Shown: positions 18,668 through 28,490, counted from the stretch's first letter. The stretch: DNA of 51,163 bases from Acholeplasmataceae bacterium (GCA_012838545.1 DUPC01000052.1:1-51163), one strand, 5' to 3'. A program made the numbers and translations. The notes: generated from the sequence alone by a model not told the origin.

Positions 18668-19204
18668 TCAGTTATATTCCTTGATTTTTCTTTTTATGCG
18701 TTCGGTCGTGTTATAGATTTGTTTTATGGTGCAACCTAGTTCTCGGGCAACAATTGCGTTATCGAGATTGCGAACAAATTTTAAATGAAATACTTTTTTC
18801 TCTAAATCCGAAAAATGATGCAAAGGGATTTCCAGGTCGCTTCGCGGTTGAACTTGATATTCGGGAATAATTTCTTCCATCAAGACAAAATGTCTATTTC
18901 GAACCTGAAGACTACGTTTAATCGATATAAATCGATGATAAAGCAACATATAAAAAAAACGGTTAAAAGTTTTTTCATAATGAGTTTGATATTTATTGAT
19001 TGCCTGCGCCAGGACAACACGACCTTCCTGCAAGTAATCGTCATACATGGAACGATCATTAAAGAACCTTTTGATGGTAGCCAAAATTAAGGGTTGGTAT
19101 TTCTTAAACATTAATTCAAGCGCTTCATCGCTGCCTTCGCGAATTAGATACAACAATTTATTATCATTGATGGCGAATAGTTCTTCATTGGTTAGTTCTC
19201 TCAT
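18668..19204 (-). CDS. sigH: Sigma-70 family factor in the sigH position
   Basis: A 178-residue sigma factor with region 2 ([17 protein letters not shown], then [19 protein letters not shown], the core-binding and -10 recognition part) and region 4 helix-turn-helix at the C-terminus ([25 protein letters not shown]). Region 3 is absent, as in the SigH group. In Bacillus sigH stands between yacP and rpmG, so position supports the name; the sequence is shorter (Bacillus SigH about 218). Its regulon is unknown here and need not involve sporulation. The ATG shares one base with the rlmB stop, indicating coupled translation. Confidence 0.75.
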   Translation of the reverse strand: MRELTNEELFAINDNKLLYLIREGSDEALELMFKKYQPLILATIKRFFNDRSMYDDYLQEGRVVLAQAINKYQTHYEKTFNRFFYMLLYHRFISIKRSLQVRNRHFVLMEEIIPEYQVQPRSDLEIPLHHFSDLEKKVFHLKFVRNLDNAIVARELGCTIKQIYNTTERIKRKIKEYN

Positions 19205-19932
19205 TAAATCCCCCGACTTCGAATAATTTCATAAAAGATTAAAGCGGCGCTGACAGATACGTTTAGCGAAGTAATGTGACCATACATCGGAATCTTAACC
19301 AAAAAGTCACATTTTTCTTTTACCAAGCGCGAAATTCCTCTGCCTTCGCTACCCAAAACCACAACGATTTTTCCGATATAGTCTTGTTGGTGATAAAAGA
19401 CTTTCCCGTCCGCTTCAAGACCGATAACCCAGTAACCGGCTTTTTTCAAAACATCGATGGTTTGCGACAAGTTAACCACTTCCACAACATCGACATACTC
19501 AATCGCACCCGTGGAAACTTTCGCAACCGTTGCATTCAACTTAACGCTTCGGTGTTTGGGTATGATGATGGCATCCATTTTCGTAGCATCCGCGGTTCTT
19601 AAAATCGCCCCTAAGTTGTGGGGATCTTCCAAACCGTCAAGCATAATCAATGCCACATGTTCTTTGTTTTGGTTTTTTTGCACCACATGTTCTAAGGGAA
19701 CGGTTGCGTACTCCTTTACTTCCGCAACCACTCCGCCATGTTTGTCACCGAATGTTTGCAAGAACTTTCCGGAAACATATTTGACCGAAGCATTGGCTTC
19801 GCAGGTTTTGGCAAAATCGCTTTGCTTATGGGAATCAAGCAAATAGATTATATTAATTGTGCGCCCGCCTTTAATCGCTTCCGTAACCGCATTCTTCCCC
19901 ATTATAATATTCATGTTTTTGTTAATTTGCAT
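19204..19932 (-). CDS. rlmB: 23S rRNA (guanosine-2'-O-)-methyltransferase RlmB
   Basis: A 242-residue SPOUT-class methyltransferase with the N-terminal substrate-binding domain (IIMGKNAVTEAIKGGRTINIIYLL) and the trefoil-knot motifs LDGLEDPHNLGAILRTADA, VVLGSEGRGISRLV and KIPMYGHITSLNVSVSAALI. It modifies 23S rRNA G2251 in the P loop (E. coli numbering). It begins six bases after mrnC with AAGGAG inside the mrnC end. The cysS-mrnC-rlmB-sigH order follows Bacillus. Confidence 0.93.
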   Translation of the reverse strand: MQINKNMNIIMGKNAVTEAIKGGRTINIIYLLDSHKQSDFAKTCEANASVKYVSGKFLQTFGDKHGGVVAEVKEYATVPLEHVVQKNQNKEHVALIMLDGLEDPHNLGAILRTADATKMDAIIIPKHRSVKLNATVAKVSTGAIEYVDVVEVVNLSQTIDVLKKAGYWVIGLEADGKVFYHQQDYIGKIVVVLGSEGRGISRLVKEKCDFLVKIPMYGHITSLNVSVSAALIFYEIIRSRGI

Positions 19933-19938
19933 TTCGGG

Positions 19939-20340
19939 TCACTCCTTGTGGTTATCGATGGTCTTTATCGCTTGATCGATTAGAAAGGAAAGGCGGTCGA
20001 AATCATTTTTTAAGTACAAAAAACCAATTATCGCTTCCAAACCGCTTGATATACTGTATTCCCCCGGGTCAACGTTTCTTCGGTGATTTAAGTGCGCACC
20101 ATTACGTCCGCGCCTGAAAACCCCTAGTTCCTCTTCGGTTAGAAGTTGCTCTAAAGCGGAAAAGATAATCGCTTGAGCGGAAGCACTGACATAGTTCTTT
20201 GCCCGACGTTGCAACTGAAGCGGTTTAGTGATGCCTTGCTTAAGCAAATGCAATCGAATATACAATTCATAATAAGCATCGCCAAGGTAAGCCAAATTTG
20301 ACCCCGTTAAAAGTTGGGGGTTTGCCAAAGGTTGCTTCAC
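19939..20340 (-). CDS. mrnC: Mini-ribonuclease 3
   Basis: A 133-residue RNase III-like endonuclease without the double-stranded-RNA-binding domain. It has the catalytic block LAYLGDAYYELYIR and the C-terminal SGLEAIIGFLYL with the second metal-binding acid. It processes the 3' and 5' ends of 23S rRNA precursor in Bacillus. The start is a GTG whose bases overlap the cysS TGA by four (GTGA), the usual sign of coupled translation. Confidence 0.92.
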   Translation of the reverse strand: MKQPLANPQLLTGSNLAYLGDAYYELYIRLHLLKQGITKPLQLQRRAKNYVSASAQAIIFSALEQLLTEEELGVFRRGRNGAHLNHRRNVDPGEYSISSGLEAIIGFLYLKNDFDRLSFLIDQAIKTIDNHKE

Positions 20341-21674
20341 GATAATTTAATTCCCCGTTTGGCAATTTCGGCTCTTAATAAATCAGCTTGTTGGAAGTCC
20401 TTCATTTCCCGAGCTCCCTGCCAAGCGCGTACCAAGGATTTATCCGTATCGCTTAGAGGCGTAACATCGACATGTATCCCCAAAATATAAAGCATGCCTT
20501 GGAAAGCAGTAAAATATTGATTCAATTTATGGTACGTTTCTTGGGTACGAATCGCAATATTGATTTCCTTCATTAGTTGGAACAATACGGTAATGGCATT
20601 CGGAGTAGAGAAATCATCGGCCATGAATGAGAGAAATTCATTCATAAGCGGATGCGAGCCTGCATCATCAAACCCCTCATTGAGTTCAAGCGTCCGATAT
20701 AAACTTAAGTAACTCCGTTCGATTTTGTCAAATTCAATAACCGAACGTTCCAAGAGTTCTTCCTTAAAAAGAATCGTTTGGCGATAATGATTATTGAGCA
20801 TCATCAAACGCACGACATTGCCGGAATACTTTTGCAGCACATCTTTTGCCCAAACAACATTTCCGGTGGATTTGCTCATTTTTTCGCCACTTAGGTCAAT
20901 CCGGGCATTATGGACCCAATACTTGGCAATTGTATGATTCGATACCGCCAAGGCTTGGGCAATTTCATTTTCATGGTGCGGGAACTTCAAGTCGTTTCCG
21001 CCCCCATGGATATCGATTTCCCCTTGGAAAATGGCTTCAACCATCACCACGCATTCAGTATGCCAACCGGGACGTCCTTTCCCAAACGGACTGTCCCACA
21101 TAATGCCTTCGTCGGTTTGTTTCCATAGCACAAAATCGCGGGGATCTTCTTTAGAAGCATCAACTTCAATACGTGAACCGACTTCCAATTCTTCCATCTT
21201 TTGGTTGCTTAAGAGACCGTAATCGGGAATTGAGGAAATTCTAAAATAAACATCGGTTCCGCTTTGATAAGCTGCGCCTTTATCAATCATGATTTTAATA
21301 TAATTAATGATTGCATCCATGTATTCGGTTACTTTTGGACGAGCCAAAAGCGGTTCAACACCCAACAAATCGTTGATGCGCAAAAATTCTTCAATGTAAT
21401 ATTTGGCCACTTCGGTTTCCGATACTTTTAGTTCTTGGGCTTTCGTGATAATTTTATCATCGATATCCGTAAAATTGGAAACCATTTTTACATTGTAACC
21501 AAGATACTTAAAGAACCTTGCGACCGTATCAAAGAAAACCACGGGACGGGCATTGCCGATATGAATGTCATTGTAAACAGTCGGACCGCAAACGTAAATC
21601 GATACTTCCTGAGGTCTAACCGGATGAAAATCTTCAATTTGATTGGTTAACGAATTATAGATTTTTATATTCAT
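20337..21674 (-). CDS. cysS: Cysteinyl-tRNA synthetase
   Basis: A 445-residue class I enzyme. It has the HIGH motif as HIGN (CGPTVYNDIHIGNARP) and KMSKS (GEKMSKSTGNVVWA). The active-site zinc ligands are the first Cys of CGPT, the Cys of GWHTECVVM and the His and Glu of FPHHENEIAQ. The C-terminal domain is somewhat short compared with about 465 residues in Bacillus. It starts four bases after gltX. No T-box leader is visible, and cysE, usually between gltX and cysS in Bacillus, is missing. Confidence 0.97.
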   Translation of the reverse strand: MNIKIYNSLTNQIEDFHPVRPQEVSIYVCGPTVYNDIHIGNARPVVFFDTVARFFKYLGYNVKMVSNFTDIDDKIITKAQELKVSETEVAKYYIEEFLRINDLLGVEPLLARPKVTEYMDAIINYIKIMIDKGAAYQSGTDVYFRISSIPDYGLLSNQKMEELEVGSRIEVDASKEDPRDFVLWKQTDEGIMWDSPFGKGRPGWHTECVVMVEAIFQGEIDIHGGGNDLKFPHHENEIAQALAVSNHTIAKYWVHNARIDLSGEKMSKSTGNVVWAKDVLQKYSGNVVRLMMLNNHYRQTILFKEELLERSVIEFDKIERSYLSLYRTLELNEGFDDAGSHPLMNEFLSFMADDFSTPNAITVLFQLMKEINIAIRTQETYHKLNQYFTAFQGMLYILGIHVDVTPLSDTDKSLVRAWQGAREMKDFQQADLLRAEIAKRGIKLS

Positions 21675-21678
21675 AAAA

Positions 21679-23124
21679 TTACCACACTTTCATCATATGC
21701 AATAATTTTTCCATTCGTCCAATAACTACCTCTTTGCTTAATAATTGCAATAACTTGCCTAAATCAGGACCATGCATTTCGCCCGTTGAGGCAACACGAC
21801 ACGGCATGTAGAGCATTTTGCCTTTTACGCTTAAAGCTTTTCCTACCTCTTTGATGGTTTGAATTATGGTTTCTTCATTCCAAACCGATAGAGTTTGGAA
21901 TTGTTGATAAAGCGTTTCAATAGTTTTGAAAACCCCTTCTTCTTTTAGAAAATCAACCACTTCACTCGACATTGCCTTCAAATCAATCTCTTTAAAGAAG
22001 TTATCGTAAAGCGTCTTGGCTTCCGCACCGTAAGTTAACCGTTCGCGAAGCAAAATGCACATGTTTTGATACCATTCGGTAGAAGCATCCGCTTTGATTT
22101 CTTTCAAGAAAGGAAGCAGATAATTAAAATACTCTTCCGCAGATAATTCTTTTAAGTATTCAAAATTAAACCACTGCAATTTTTTGATATCGAAAATGCT
22201 TCCGGATTTTTTTAAACCGTCGATGGAGAAGCGTTCAATCAATTCTTTCATCGTGAATTTCTCTTGATTATCTTTCGGAGCCCAACCTAAGAGGGAAATA
22301 TAATTGACAATCGCGTGAGGCAAATAGCCTTTTTTGATAAAATCCTCAAAATGGGCATCGCCATAACGTTTGGATAATTTATGCGTTTCGTCGCGCATGA
22401 TTTGAGGCAAGTGAATATATTCCGGAACATCCCAACCAAAAGCTTGATAAAGCAAATTATATTTGGGTGTACTGCTTAAATATTCATTGCCGCGCATAAC
22501 ATGGGTGATTCCCATCAAATGGTCGTCAACGACGTTGGCAAAATTATATGTTGGGTAAAAATCCGACTTAAGGAGAACTTGGTCTTCGAGTTCTTTGGCG
22601 TCGACTTCAATCAAACCATAAATCAAATCATTGAATTGGACAATGCCTTCATCGGGCATTTTTTGGCGTATGACATAAGGCTCATTATTAGCAAGTTTTC
22701 TTTCTATTTCTTCCTTAGACAAATGCCAACAATGCCGATCGTAGCGCACATTGCCATGTTCATCTTTAAGCGATTCCAACCGCTCTTTCGAACAGAAACA
22801 GTAATAAGCACTGCCTTTAGCTATCAGTTCTTCCGCATACTTCTTGTAAAGCGGTTTTCTTTGACTTTGATAATATGGTCCGACATCTCCTTCTTTGCCC
22901 GGACCTTCATCATAGTCTATACCTGCAAGTTCCAAGGTTTTGAGAATGGTTTCCACCGCACCCTCCACATAACGTTCGACATCGGTATCTTCAATGCGTA
23001 AAATAAACGCGCCGTTGTGTTGGCGGGCAAAATAATAAGTATAAAGAGCGCTTCGTAAATTGCCGACATGCATAAAGCCTGTTGGCGATGGGGCAAATCT
23101 GGTTCGAACTATTTCTTTATCCAT
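21679..23124 (-). CDS. gltX: Glutamyl-tRNA synthetase
   Basis: A 481-residue class I synthetase. The HIGH motif is HVGN in FAPSPTGFMHVGNLRSALY and the KMSKS loop is KLSKR. Zinc ligands are kept as CFC and CWH (about residues 110-135). It charges tRNA-Glu, and in bacteria without GlnRS also tRNA-Gln for later amidation; which applies cannot be told here. AAGGAGAAAAGAAG precedes the ATG. First gene of the gltX-cysS-mrnC-rlmB-sigH run; the terminator after rpsI lies just upstream. Confidence 0.97.
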   Translation of the reverse strand: MDKEIVRTRFAPSPTGFMHVGNLRSALYTYYFARQHNGAFILRIEDTDVERYVEGAVETILKTLELAGIDYDEGPGKEGDVGPYYQSQRKPLYKKYAEELIAKGSAYYCFCSKERLESLKDEHGNVRYDRHCWHLSKEEIERKLANNEPYVIRQKMPDEGIVQFNDLIYGLIEVDAKELEDQVLLKSDFYPTYNFANVVDDHLMGITHVMRGNEYLSSTPKYNLLYQAFGWDVPEYIHLPQIMRDETHKLSKRYGDAHFEDFIKKGYLPHAIVNYISLLGWAPKDNQEKFTMKELIERFSIDGLKKSGSIFDIKKLQWFNFEYLKELSAEEYFNYLLPFLKEIKADASTEWYQNMCILLRERLTYGAEAKTLYDNFFKEIDLKAMSSEVVDFLKEEGVFKTIETLYQQFQTLSVWNEETIIQTIKEVGKALSVKGKMLYMPCRVASTGEMHGPDLGKLLQLLSKEVVIGRMEKLLHMMKVW

Positions 23125-23164
23125 CTTCTTTTCTCCTTAAGCAATTAGTAAAAATTGAATTTAA

Positions 23165-23193
23165 ACAAAGAAAGACCACATATAGTGGTCTTC
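23165..23193 (-). terminator. Terminator after rpsI
   Basis: A perfect 8-base stem AAGACCAC/GTGGTCTT (23172-23179 with 23185-23192) with a 5-base loop, followed on the minus strand by TCTTTGTTT. It ends the rplM-rpsI transcript. Confidence 0.85.
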
Positions 23194-23229
23194 CGTTCTC
23201 GTTTTGTCTGATATGGCGTGCAATCCCGT

Positions 23230-23622
23230 TTAACGTTTTGAAAATTGTGGAGCACGTCTCGCTTTACGTAGACCATATTTCTTACGTTCTGTTTCGCGAG
23301 GGTCACGGGTAAGAAGGCCAGCCTTCTTTAATGGGCCACGGAAATCAGGATTAACAAGAAGCAATGCTCGGCTAACGCCTAGACGTATAGCACCGGCTTG
23401 ACCACTAATGCCACCGCCATTGACATTAACATAGATATCATATTGACTACCAGTTCCTGTCAAGTTAATTGGTTGTAAAACGTCGAGTCGGATTGCGGCT
23501 GAAGGGATGTATTCAACAAAGTCGCGTCCGTTGATAATGAATTTGCCAGTTCCCGGCATCATTCTTACTTGAGCAACGGAACTCTTCCGGCGACCGGTTG
23601 CTTGATAAACAACTTTTTCCAT
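23230..23622 (-). CDS. rpsI: 30S ribosomal protein S9
   Basis: A 130-residue S9. It begins [24 protein letters not shown] and ends [29 protein letters not shown]. The C-terminal Lys-Arg tail reaches the P-site tRNA. GGAGG lies before the ATG. It follows rplM by 18 bases, the universal L13-S9 pair. Confidence 0.98.
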   Translation of the reverse strand: MEKVVYQATGRRKSSVAQVRMMPGTGKFIINGRDFVEYIPSAAIRLDVLQPINLTGTGSQYDIYVNVNGGGISGQAGAIRLGVSRALLLVNPDFRGPLKKAGLLTRDPRETERKKYGLRKARRAPQFSKR

Positions 23623-23640
23623 ATACTACTTTCGTCCTCC

Positions 23641-24078
23641 TTATTTCACTTTCGGTAAACTTTCTGGTTTTTGGGCAGCATGCGGGTGTTCTGGACCGAC
23701 ATAAACATAAAGACGTCGATACATTTCATCACCTGATTTGCCTTTTGGCAACATTCCTCGTACTGCCAATTCCACGATTTTGTGGGGAACTTTGTCAAGC
23801 ATTTCTTGAGCTGTTCTGACCTTTAATCCACCAGCATATTGGGAGGCACGATAGTATTTCTTATCATCCCATTTATTGCCTGTTAAGGCTACCTTTTCCG
23901 CATTCACAACAATCACATAGTCACCGCCATCAACATGAGGTGTAAATGTTGGTTTGTGCTTGCCTCTTAATACGGTTGCGATTTCTGTTGCAAGACGACC
24001 TAATATTTGATCAGTCGCGTCAACAACGTACCACTTACGTTCAACTGTTTGCTTGTTTGCCATAAATGTTGTGCGCAT
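23641..24078 (-). CDS. rplM: 50S ribosomal protein L13
   Basis: L13, about 145 residues, an early-assembly protein of the large subunit. It begins [21 protein letters not shown], the usual low-GC Gram-positive form, and contains [17 protein letters not shown] and [11 protein letters not shown]. The ATG at 24078 is nine bases after GGAGG; a TTG at 24084 is possible but would add two residues not seen in the family. A predicted L13 leader and a consensus promoter lie upstream. Confidence 0.97.
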   Translation of the reverse strand: MRTTFMANKQTVERKWYVVDATDQILGRLATEIATVLRGKHKPTFTPHVDGGDYVIVVNAEKVALTGNKWDDKKYYRASQYAGGLKVRTAQEMLDKVPHKIVELAVRGMLPKGKSGDEMYRRLYVYVGPEHPHAAQKPESLPKVK

Positions 24079-24111
24079 ATGCAATTTCCTCCAAATAATT
24101 AATAAATAATT

Positions 24112-24200
24112 ATGTGACCACTAAAGAACCATTGTCCTCTAATGATCGTTTAGAGGGCATTGTGTGGGAACGAGTTAAACCCGTTATATGTATCGAAAAT
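24112..24200 (-). ncRNA. Predicted L13 leader RNA
   Basis: The minus-strand leader has the run CCACACAATGCCCTCT, a hairpin CCTCTAA...TTAGAGG (plus 24136-24142 with 24150-24156), then ACAATGG and AGTGGTCACA. This resembles the Bacillota L13 leader by eye. L13 is expected to bind it to repress rplM-rpsI. A covariance-model search would settle it. Confidence 0.65.
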
Positions 24201-24211
24201 GTATCGTATGT

Positions 24212-24240
24212 ATTATACTCTATTTTGAGCATTTTGTCAA
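24212..24240 (-). promoter_or_regulatory. Consensus sigma-A promoter of rplM-rpsI
   Basis: Exact TTGACA (plus 24235-24240) and exact TATAAT (plus 24212-24217) on the minus strand with 17 bases between. It gives a transcript beginning with the L13 leader. The -35 box lies only 29 bases after the end of the yitT-like gene. Confidence 0.9.
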
Positions 24241-24268
24241 ATAATTAAACTATGGATTTTAAGTAATT

Positions 24269-25252
24269 CTAAATGATGGTGCGTTTGGAAAAATTCCCTT
24301 TGATAGTTAAATCAGACGATACCGATAAAAAAGCTTTAGGGTCGCATTCCAAGATGCTTGTGATGTAATTGTTAACTTCATAAGATGAAACAAAAATCGT
24401 AAAGACGTACTTTTCTTGCAAAGTATATCCGCCTTTGACGGTATAAATCGTTAACCCATGGTGAAATTTGGCTAGCAGTATCTCCCGCAATTCATTGGCT
24501 TTTTCGGTAATAATTTCAATTTTTGCCACTTTATAAATAATATACAAATTGTCGATTGCAATCATATAGACAATCAACCGAACAAATGTAAAGAGCATCG
24601 TTTCCAAACCGAAAAAACCAGACAAGAGTACTATCAAGGCATCCACAATCAAAGAATATTTGGTAAAGGAAATATTGCGTCTTACGAACAAACTGTTGGC
24701 AATTACATCCATGCCCCCGGAAGAACCGCCACCGCTTAAACAAAGAGCAGCCCCCACCCCGGCAATTCCCCCACCGATTAAAGCCAGCAATAAGCGATTG
24801 CCTGAGGATAGGACTAAATCTTTCACAACGGTAATTTGCCCGTTTTCCACAATCACATCGACCAAAGTTTCTTTTAACAAAAAGGAAAATGGTTGAAAAT
24901 GATAACGGACCGCTAACCATTCCAACAAGGATATAATCAAAGTTTGCGTTATGATGGAAAGGAGCGTTAAAAAAGCAAACTTTTTACTGATGTTTTTCCA
25001 GCCCATTATTAATAATGGTATATTCAACAGAAAGACAAACAAGCCCAAATTAACGGTTTTTCCAAAGATATTATCGATAAACCCGGCGATTAACTGCGAT
25101 ATGCCAGTAATACCGCCGGCGAAAAAGCCGCCAAAACTAAGAAGCCATACCACCGCAAGCGAATAGATAATACTGCCCAAGACAGTTTTTATCGTCGCTT
25201 GCACATCGCGGTTATCGAAAAAATTTTTGGTAACAAGGCACTTTTTCGGCAT
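24269..25252 (-). CDS. YitT family membrane protein (DUF161/DUF2179)
   Basis: A 327-residue protein with about five or six hydrophobic segments in the first 240 residues. They include the family pattern GGFFAGGITGISQLI and the Gly-rich ALCLSGGGSSGGMDVIANSL. A soluble C-terminal DUF2179-type domain follows (KIEIITEKANELREILLAKFHHGLTIY). YitT-like proteins are widespread in Bacillota; their transport or signalling role is not known. It is 19 bases after the antiporter gene and probably co-transcribed with metG. No clear terminator follows it. Confidence 0.85.
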   Translation of the reverse strand: MPKKCLVTKNFFDNRDVQATIKTVLGSIIYSLAVVWLLSFGGFFAGGITGISQLIAGFIDNIFGKTVNLGLFVFLLNIPLLIMGWKNISKKFAFLTLLSIITQTLIISLLEWLAVRYHFQPFSFLLKETLVDVIVENGQITVVKDLVLSSGNRLLLALIGGGIAGVGAALCLSGGGSSGGMDVIANSLFVRRNISFTKYSLIVDALIVLLSGFFGLETMLFTFVRLIVYMIAIDNLYIIYKVAKIEIITEKANELREILLAKFHHGLTIYTVKGGYTLQEKYVFTIFVSSYEVNNYITSILECDPKAFLSVSSDLTIKGNFSKRTII

Positions 25253-25271
25253 TGAAACTCATTTCCTCTTT

Positions 25272-26498
25272 CTATTTATTTAAATTCTCAATATTTTCGC
25301 TCTGACTATCAGTAATCCGTTTTTTTCCGAACGAATAATTGTGATAAAAAATGATAACCGGCACAATGCATGTGATTGCGCTGGCCACAACCAAGGCTTC
25401 CGAAAACGAATGCGTGAAAACATCAAAATGTTGTAGAGCCAATGAAACAATTAAGGTTGATGTCGAAAGCAGATAAGCAGTTAGGGCGGTAGATACGGTA
25501 TACCATTTTGCTAAATAAAGTAGCGGAAGTTTCACAACTAACATAACTAACAAAATGATTAAAGTCAAATAAACTCCGTTCCAACTGCTGAAAACTTGCA
25601 CAACGGGAACCTGCAATCCCAATAAAAGGAAAAACAAGGGAATAAAGAACCCGGCACCAAAACTTTCTATTTTAGCTATTTCGCGATGCGAAACTTTGAC
25701 ATACTTAATTACCATTCCCAGCAAAAACGCGCCAAAGATAATTTCGATTCCGGCATATTCGCTCAAGGTCACCAAAAGCAAAAAGACAAACAAGCTAAAC
25801 CTCAACCCGATTTGCAAATATCCCCCTCTGATGCCGTCAAATAGTGACCGATTGATATATTTTAAAACCATGAAAATTATCAAGAGGATTACTAAAATAA
25901 TTCCTACAAGCCAAATACTATTACTATTCCGGAAAACCATCATAAAGAGGGATAAACCGATAATTGATAAAAACTCCGCCAGCGTTGCATACGTTCCCGA
26001 TATACGGGTTATCCTTAAACCGATTTCGGTACGGCTGTGAATAATCGGATTGATGTAGGATTCAAAGGTACTCGCAAGCAAAATCATCATCAGCATGATT
26101 CCTTGCCAAAACATTCCGTCGTTGATATACTTTTTAAAACAAAAAGCCATGGCAAAGCTTAAAAGATAAACAACTCCCAAACCTCTTAAAACCCATTTGA
26201 GGATTGGGAATTGCCCGGGTTTTCTGGAGAACACGGTAAAATCGGTGTCAAAACCGCTCAGAAATAAAAGCATTGCCAAACTGATTATATATAAGGATTG
26301 GGTAATCGGGGTTAAGAAAAATTCCCTTACTTCGCTATTTAAACCAAGAATGATTCCCACCAAGAGTTCGCCAATAAAAATCGGAACTAAAGGTTCGCGA
26401 AAGGCTAACAAAACAATCGGAATAATTGATGCAATCCCGATCAAAACCATGACCGGGATTAATGACTCAAAGGAAAAATGAAAATTGCTTAAAAACAT
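25272..26498 (-). CDS. Cation/proton antiporter, CPA2-like (Na_H_Exchanger fold)
   Basis: A 408-residue integral membrane protein with 10 to 12 predicted segments. The pattern FIGELLVGIILG and LLFLSGFDTDF near the start is that of the Na+/H+ exchanger (CPA2/KefB) family. There is no C-terminal RCK/TrkA nucleotide-binding domain; the protein ends in a short polar tail after YHNYSFGKKR. It probably exchanges Na+ or K+ for protons at the cytoplasmic membrane; the ion is not determined. GGAAGTG precedes the ATG, 21 bases after metG. Confidence 0.75.
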   Translation of the reverse strand: MFLSNFHFSFESLIPVMVLIGIASIIPIVLLAFREPLVPIFIGELLVGIILGLNSEVREFFLTPITQSLYIISLAMLLFLSGFDTDFTVFSRKPGQFPILKWVLRGLGVVYLLSFAMAFCFKKYINDGMFWQGIMLMMILLASTFESYINPIIHSRTEIGLRITRISGTYATLAEFLSIIGLSLFMMVFRNSNSIWLVGIILVILLIIFMVLKYINRSLFDGIRGGYLQIGLRFSLFVFLLLVTLSEYAGIEIIFGAFLLGMVIKYVKVSHREIAKIESFGAGFFIPLFFLLLGLQVPVVQVFSSWNGVYLTLIILLVMLVVKLPLLYLAKWYTVSTALTAYLLSTSTLIVSLALQHFDVFTHSFSEALVVASAITCIVPVIIFYHNYSFGKKRITDSQSENIENLNK

Positions 26499-26519
26499 AA
26501 TTCACTTCCGATATTCGCT

Positions 26520-28490
26520 TTATTTAATGCTGGAGCCGCTTGGCATTTTGCTTTCCAATAATTCCAATTTGTCGCCTTCTTCGGCACACAGAAGCATACC
26601 GTTGGACATCTCGCCGCGAATTTTAACCGGTTTCAAATTAACAACCACTAATACTTTTTTGCCGATAATTTCTTCCGGTTGATAGTATTCCGCTATTCCA
26701 GAAACGATTTGCCGAACCTCTTCGCCGATTTTGACCTGGGAAACCAATAACTTGGTGGCATTCGGGTGCTTTTTAGAATCGATTATTTCTCCTACTCGAA
26801 GGTCCAATTTGGCAAAATCGTCAATCGTGACAATCGGTTTATGTTCCTCTTTTGGCTCTTCTGTAACAATTGCCTGTTCTTTAAGTGGAGTAGTTTCGTT
26901 TTCTTGATTATCCTCGTTAAAATAAGCTAATTCTTCTTCCAATTTTACCCGTTTAAACAACGGTTCGCTCAAACTTTCCACAAGGCCAGTAAAGGTATAA
27001 CCAAATTCCAAACTTTCCAGTTGTGGCATCGGTTCTTTAATTCCCAACGCAGCTTGAATCTTTGGTGCCGCTTCCACTAAGATTGGCGAAACCAACACGC
27101 CGGAAATTCTCAATATTTCCGCCAAATGATAAAGGACGCTATCCAAGACCGCTTTGTTTGATTCATCCTTGGCAAGTTTCCATGGTTCGGTTTCGTCAAT
27201 ATATTTATTGGCTCGGTCAATCAAAGTCCAAACCTTGGCAATTCCCGCAGGAAGCGAAAATCTCGCAAAGTTTTCAATATATTCACTTATTACTGTTTTG
27301 GTTAATTCTTTTATTCCTTGATCATATGGCGTTACAAAGCCTTGATAACTTGGGATAATGCCATTACGGTATTTTTGAATCATGGAAATTGTTCGGCTTA
27401 ATAAATTTCCCAAATCATTAGCCAAATCGTTATTGTAACGTTCGACAAAGCGTTCATAACTGAAAAGACCGTCATTGCCATGAGCAAGTTCTTTTGCTAA
27501 ATAATAGCGCACTGGATCTAGGCCATAGCGATTAACCAAGTCCATTGGGTATACCGCATTCCCTCGCGATTTGCTCATCCGACCAGATTTAATTAAAATC
27601 CAACCATGAGCAATCAACTTAAATTTAACCGGAACGCCAAGCGCCATCAACATAATCGGCCAATATACAGCATGGAAGCGCAAAATATCTTTACCTACCA
27701 CATGAAAAACCATGTCGCTGTTTACCCAATATTTTTGATAATTGCTTTCGTTTTCGGAGCCATATCCTAAAACGCTTAAATAGTTGCTTAAAGCATCAAT
27801 CCAAACATAAACCACATGTTTCGGATTGGAAAGAACCGGAATTCCCCATTTAAAAGAGGTGCGGCTTACGCAAAGGTCTTCAAGACCGGACTTAATAAAC
27901 GATAATACTTCGTTTTTTCTTTGTTCCGGTTGTATGAAATCCGGATTTTGTTCGATAAAATCGATTAACTTTTGTTGGTACTTCGTTAATCGAAGGAAAT
28001 ATCCTTCCTCCGAAATAATTTTGGTTTGTTTGCCACAATCCGGACAGGTTTGGTCTTCGCCCAGTTGTGTCTTGGTAAAATATGTTTCACAGGAAACACA
28101 ATAGTTTCCGCTATATGTTCCCAAATAAATGTCGTCGTTTTTTAGCATTTCCTCAAACATTTTTTGGACAACTTTGGTATGTCTTAACTCCGAGGTACGA
28201 ATAAAGTCGTCATTGGAAATGCGAAGATTATGCCATAATTTTTTCGTTTCTTCCGCAATCCCTTCTACAAACACTTCCGGGGTTAGTCCCGCTTTTTGTG
28301 CTGCTTCTTCAATTTTTTGTCCGTGTTCGTCCATCCCGGTAAGGAAAAAGACATCATGCCCCATCAAGCGATTAAACCGCGCAAAAACGTCGCAGGCAAT
28401 TGTGGTATAGGAATTGCCGATATGGACTTTTCCGCTGGAATAATAAATAGGGGTTGTTACATAGCAAGGCTTTTTGCTAGAGACAGCCAT
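26520..28490 (-). CDS. metG: Methionyl-tRNA synthetase with C-terminal tRNA-binding domain
   Basis: A 656-residue class I synthetase. HIGH appears as HIGN (YYSSGKVHIGNSYTT), KMSKS as RMSKS (KSGRMSKSRGNAVYP), and the zinc knuckle as CVSC and CPDC (about 126-149). A helical anticodon domain follows, and the last 100 residues form an EMAPII-type tRNA-binding domain (FAKLDLRVGEIID, then VVVNLKPVKIRGEMSNGMLL), as in Bacillus MetS. AAGGAGATGAAGTT stands before the ATG. The upstream gap of about 120 bases is too short for a T-box and shows none. Confidence 0.97.
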   Translation of the reverse strand: MAVSSKKPCYVTTPIYYSSGKVHIGNSYTTIACDVFARFNRLMGHDVFFLTGMDEHGQKIEEAAQKAGLTPEVFVEGIAEETKKLWHNLRISNDDFIRTSELRHTKVVQKMFEEMLKNDDIYLGTYSGNYCVSCETYFTKTQLGEDQTCPDCGKQTKIISEEGYFLRLTKYQQKLIDFIEQNPDFIQPEQRKNEVLSFIKSGLEDLCVSRTSFKWGIPVLSNPKHVVYVWIDALSNYLSVLGYGSENESNYQKYWVNSDMVFHVVGKDILRFHAVYWPIMLMALGVPVKFKLIAHGWILIKSGRMSKSRGNAVYPMDLVNRYGLDPVRYYLAKELAHGNDGLFSYERFVERYNNDLANDLGNLLSRTISMIQKYRNGIIPSYQGFVTPYDQGIKELTKTVISEYIENFARFSLPAGIAKVWTLIDRANKYIDETEPWKLAKDESNKAVLDSVLYHLAEILRISGVLVSPILVEAAPKIQAALGIKEPMPQLESLEFGYTFTGLVESLSEPLFKRVKLEEELAYFNEDNQENETTPLKEQAIVTEEPKEEHKPIVTIDDFAKLDLRVGEIIDSKKHPNATKLLVSQVKIGEEVRQIVSGIAEYYQPEEIIGKKVLVVVNLKPVKIRGEMSNGMLLCAEEGDKLELLESKMPSGSSIK

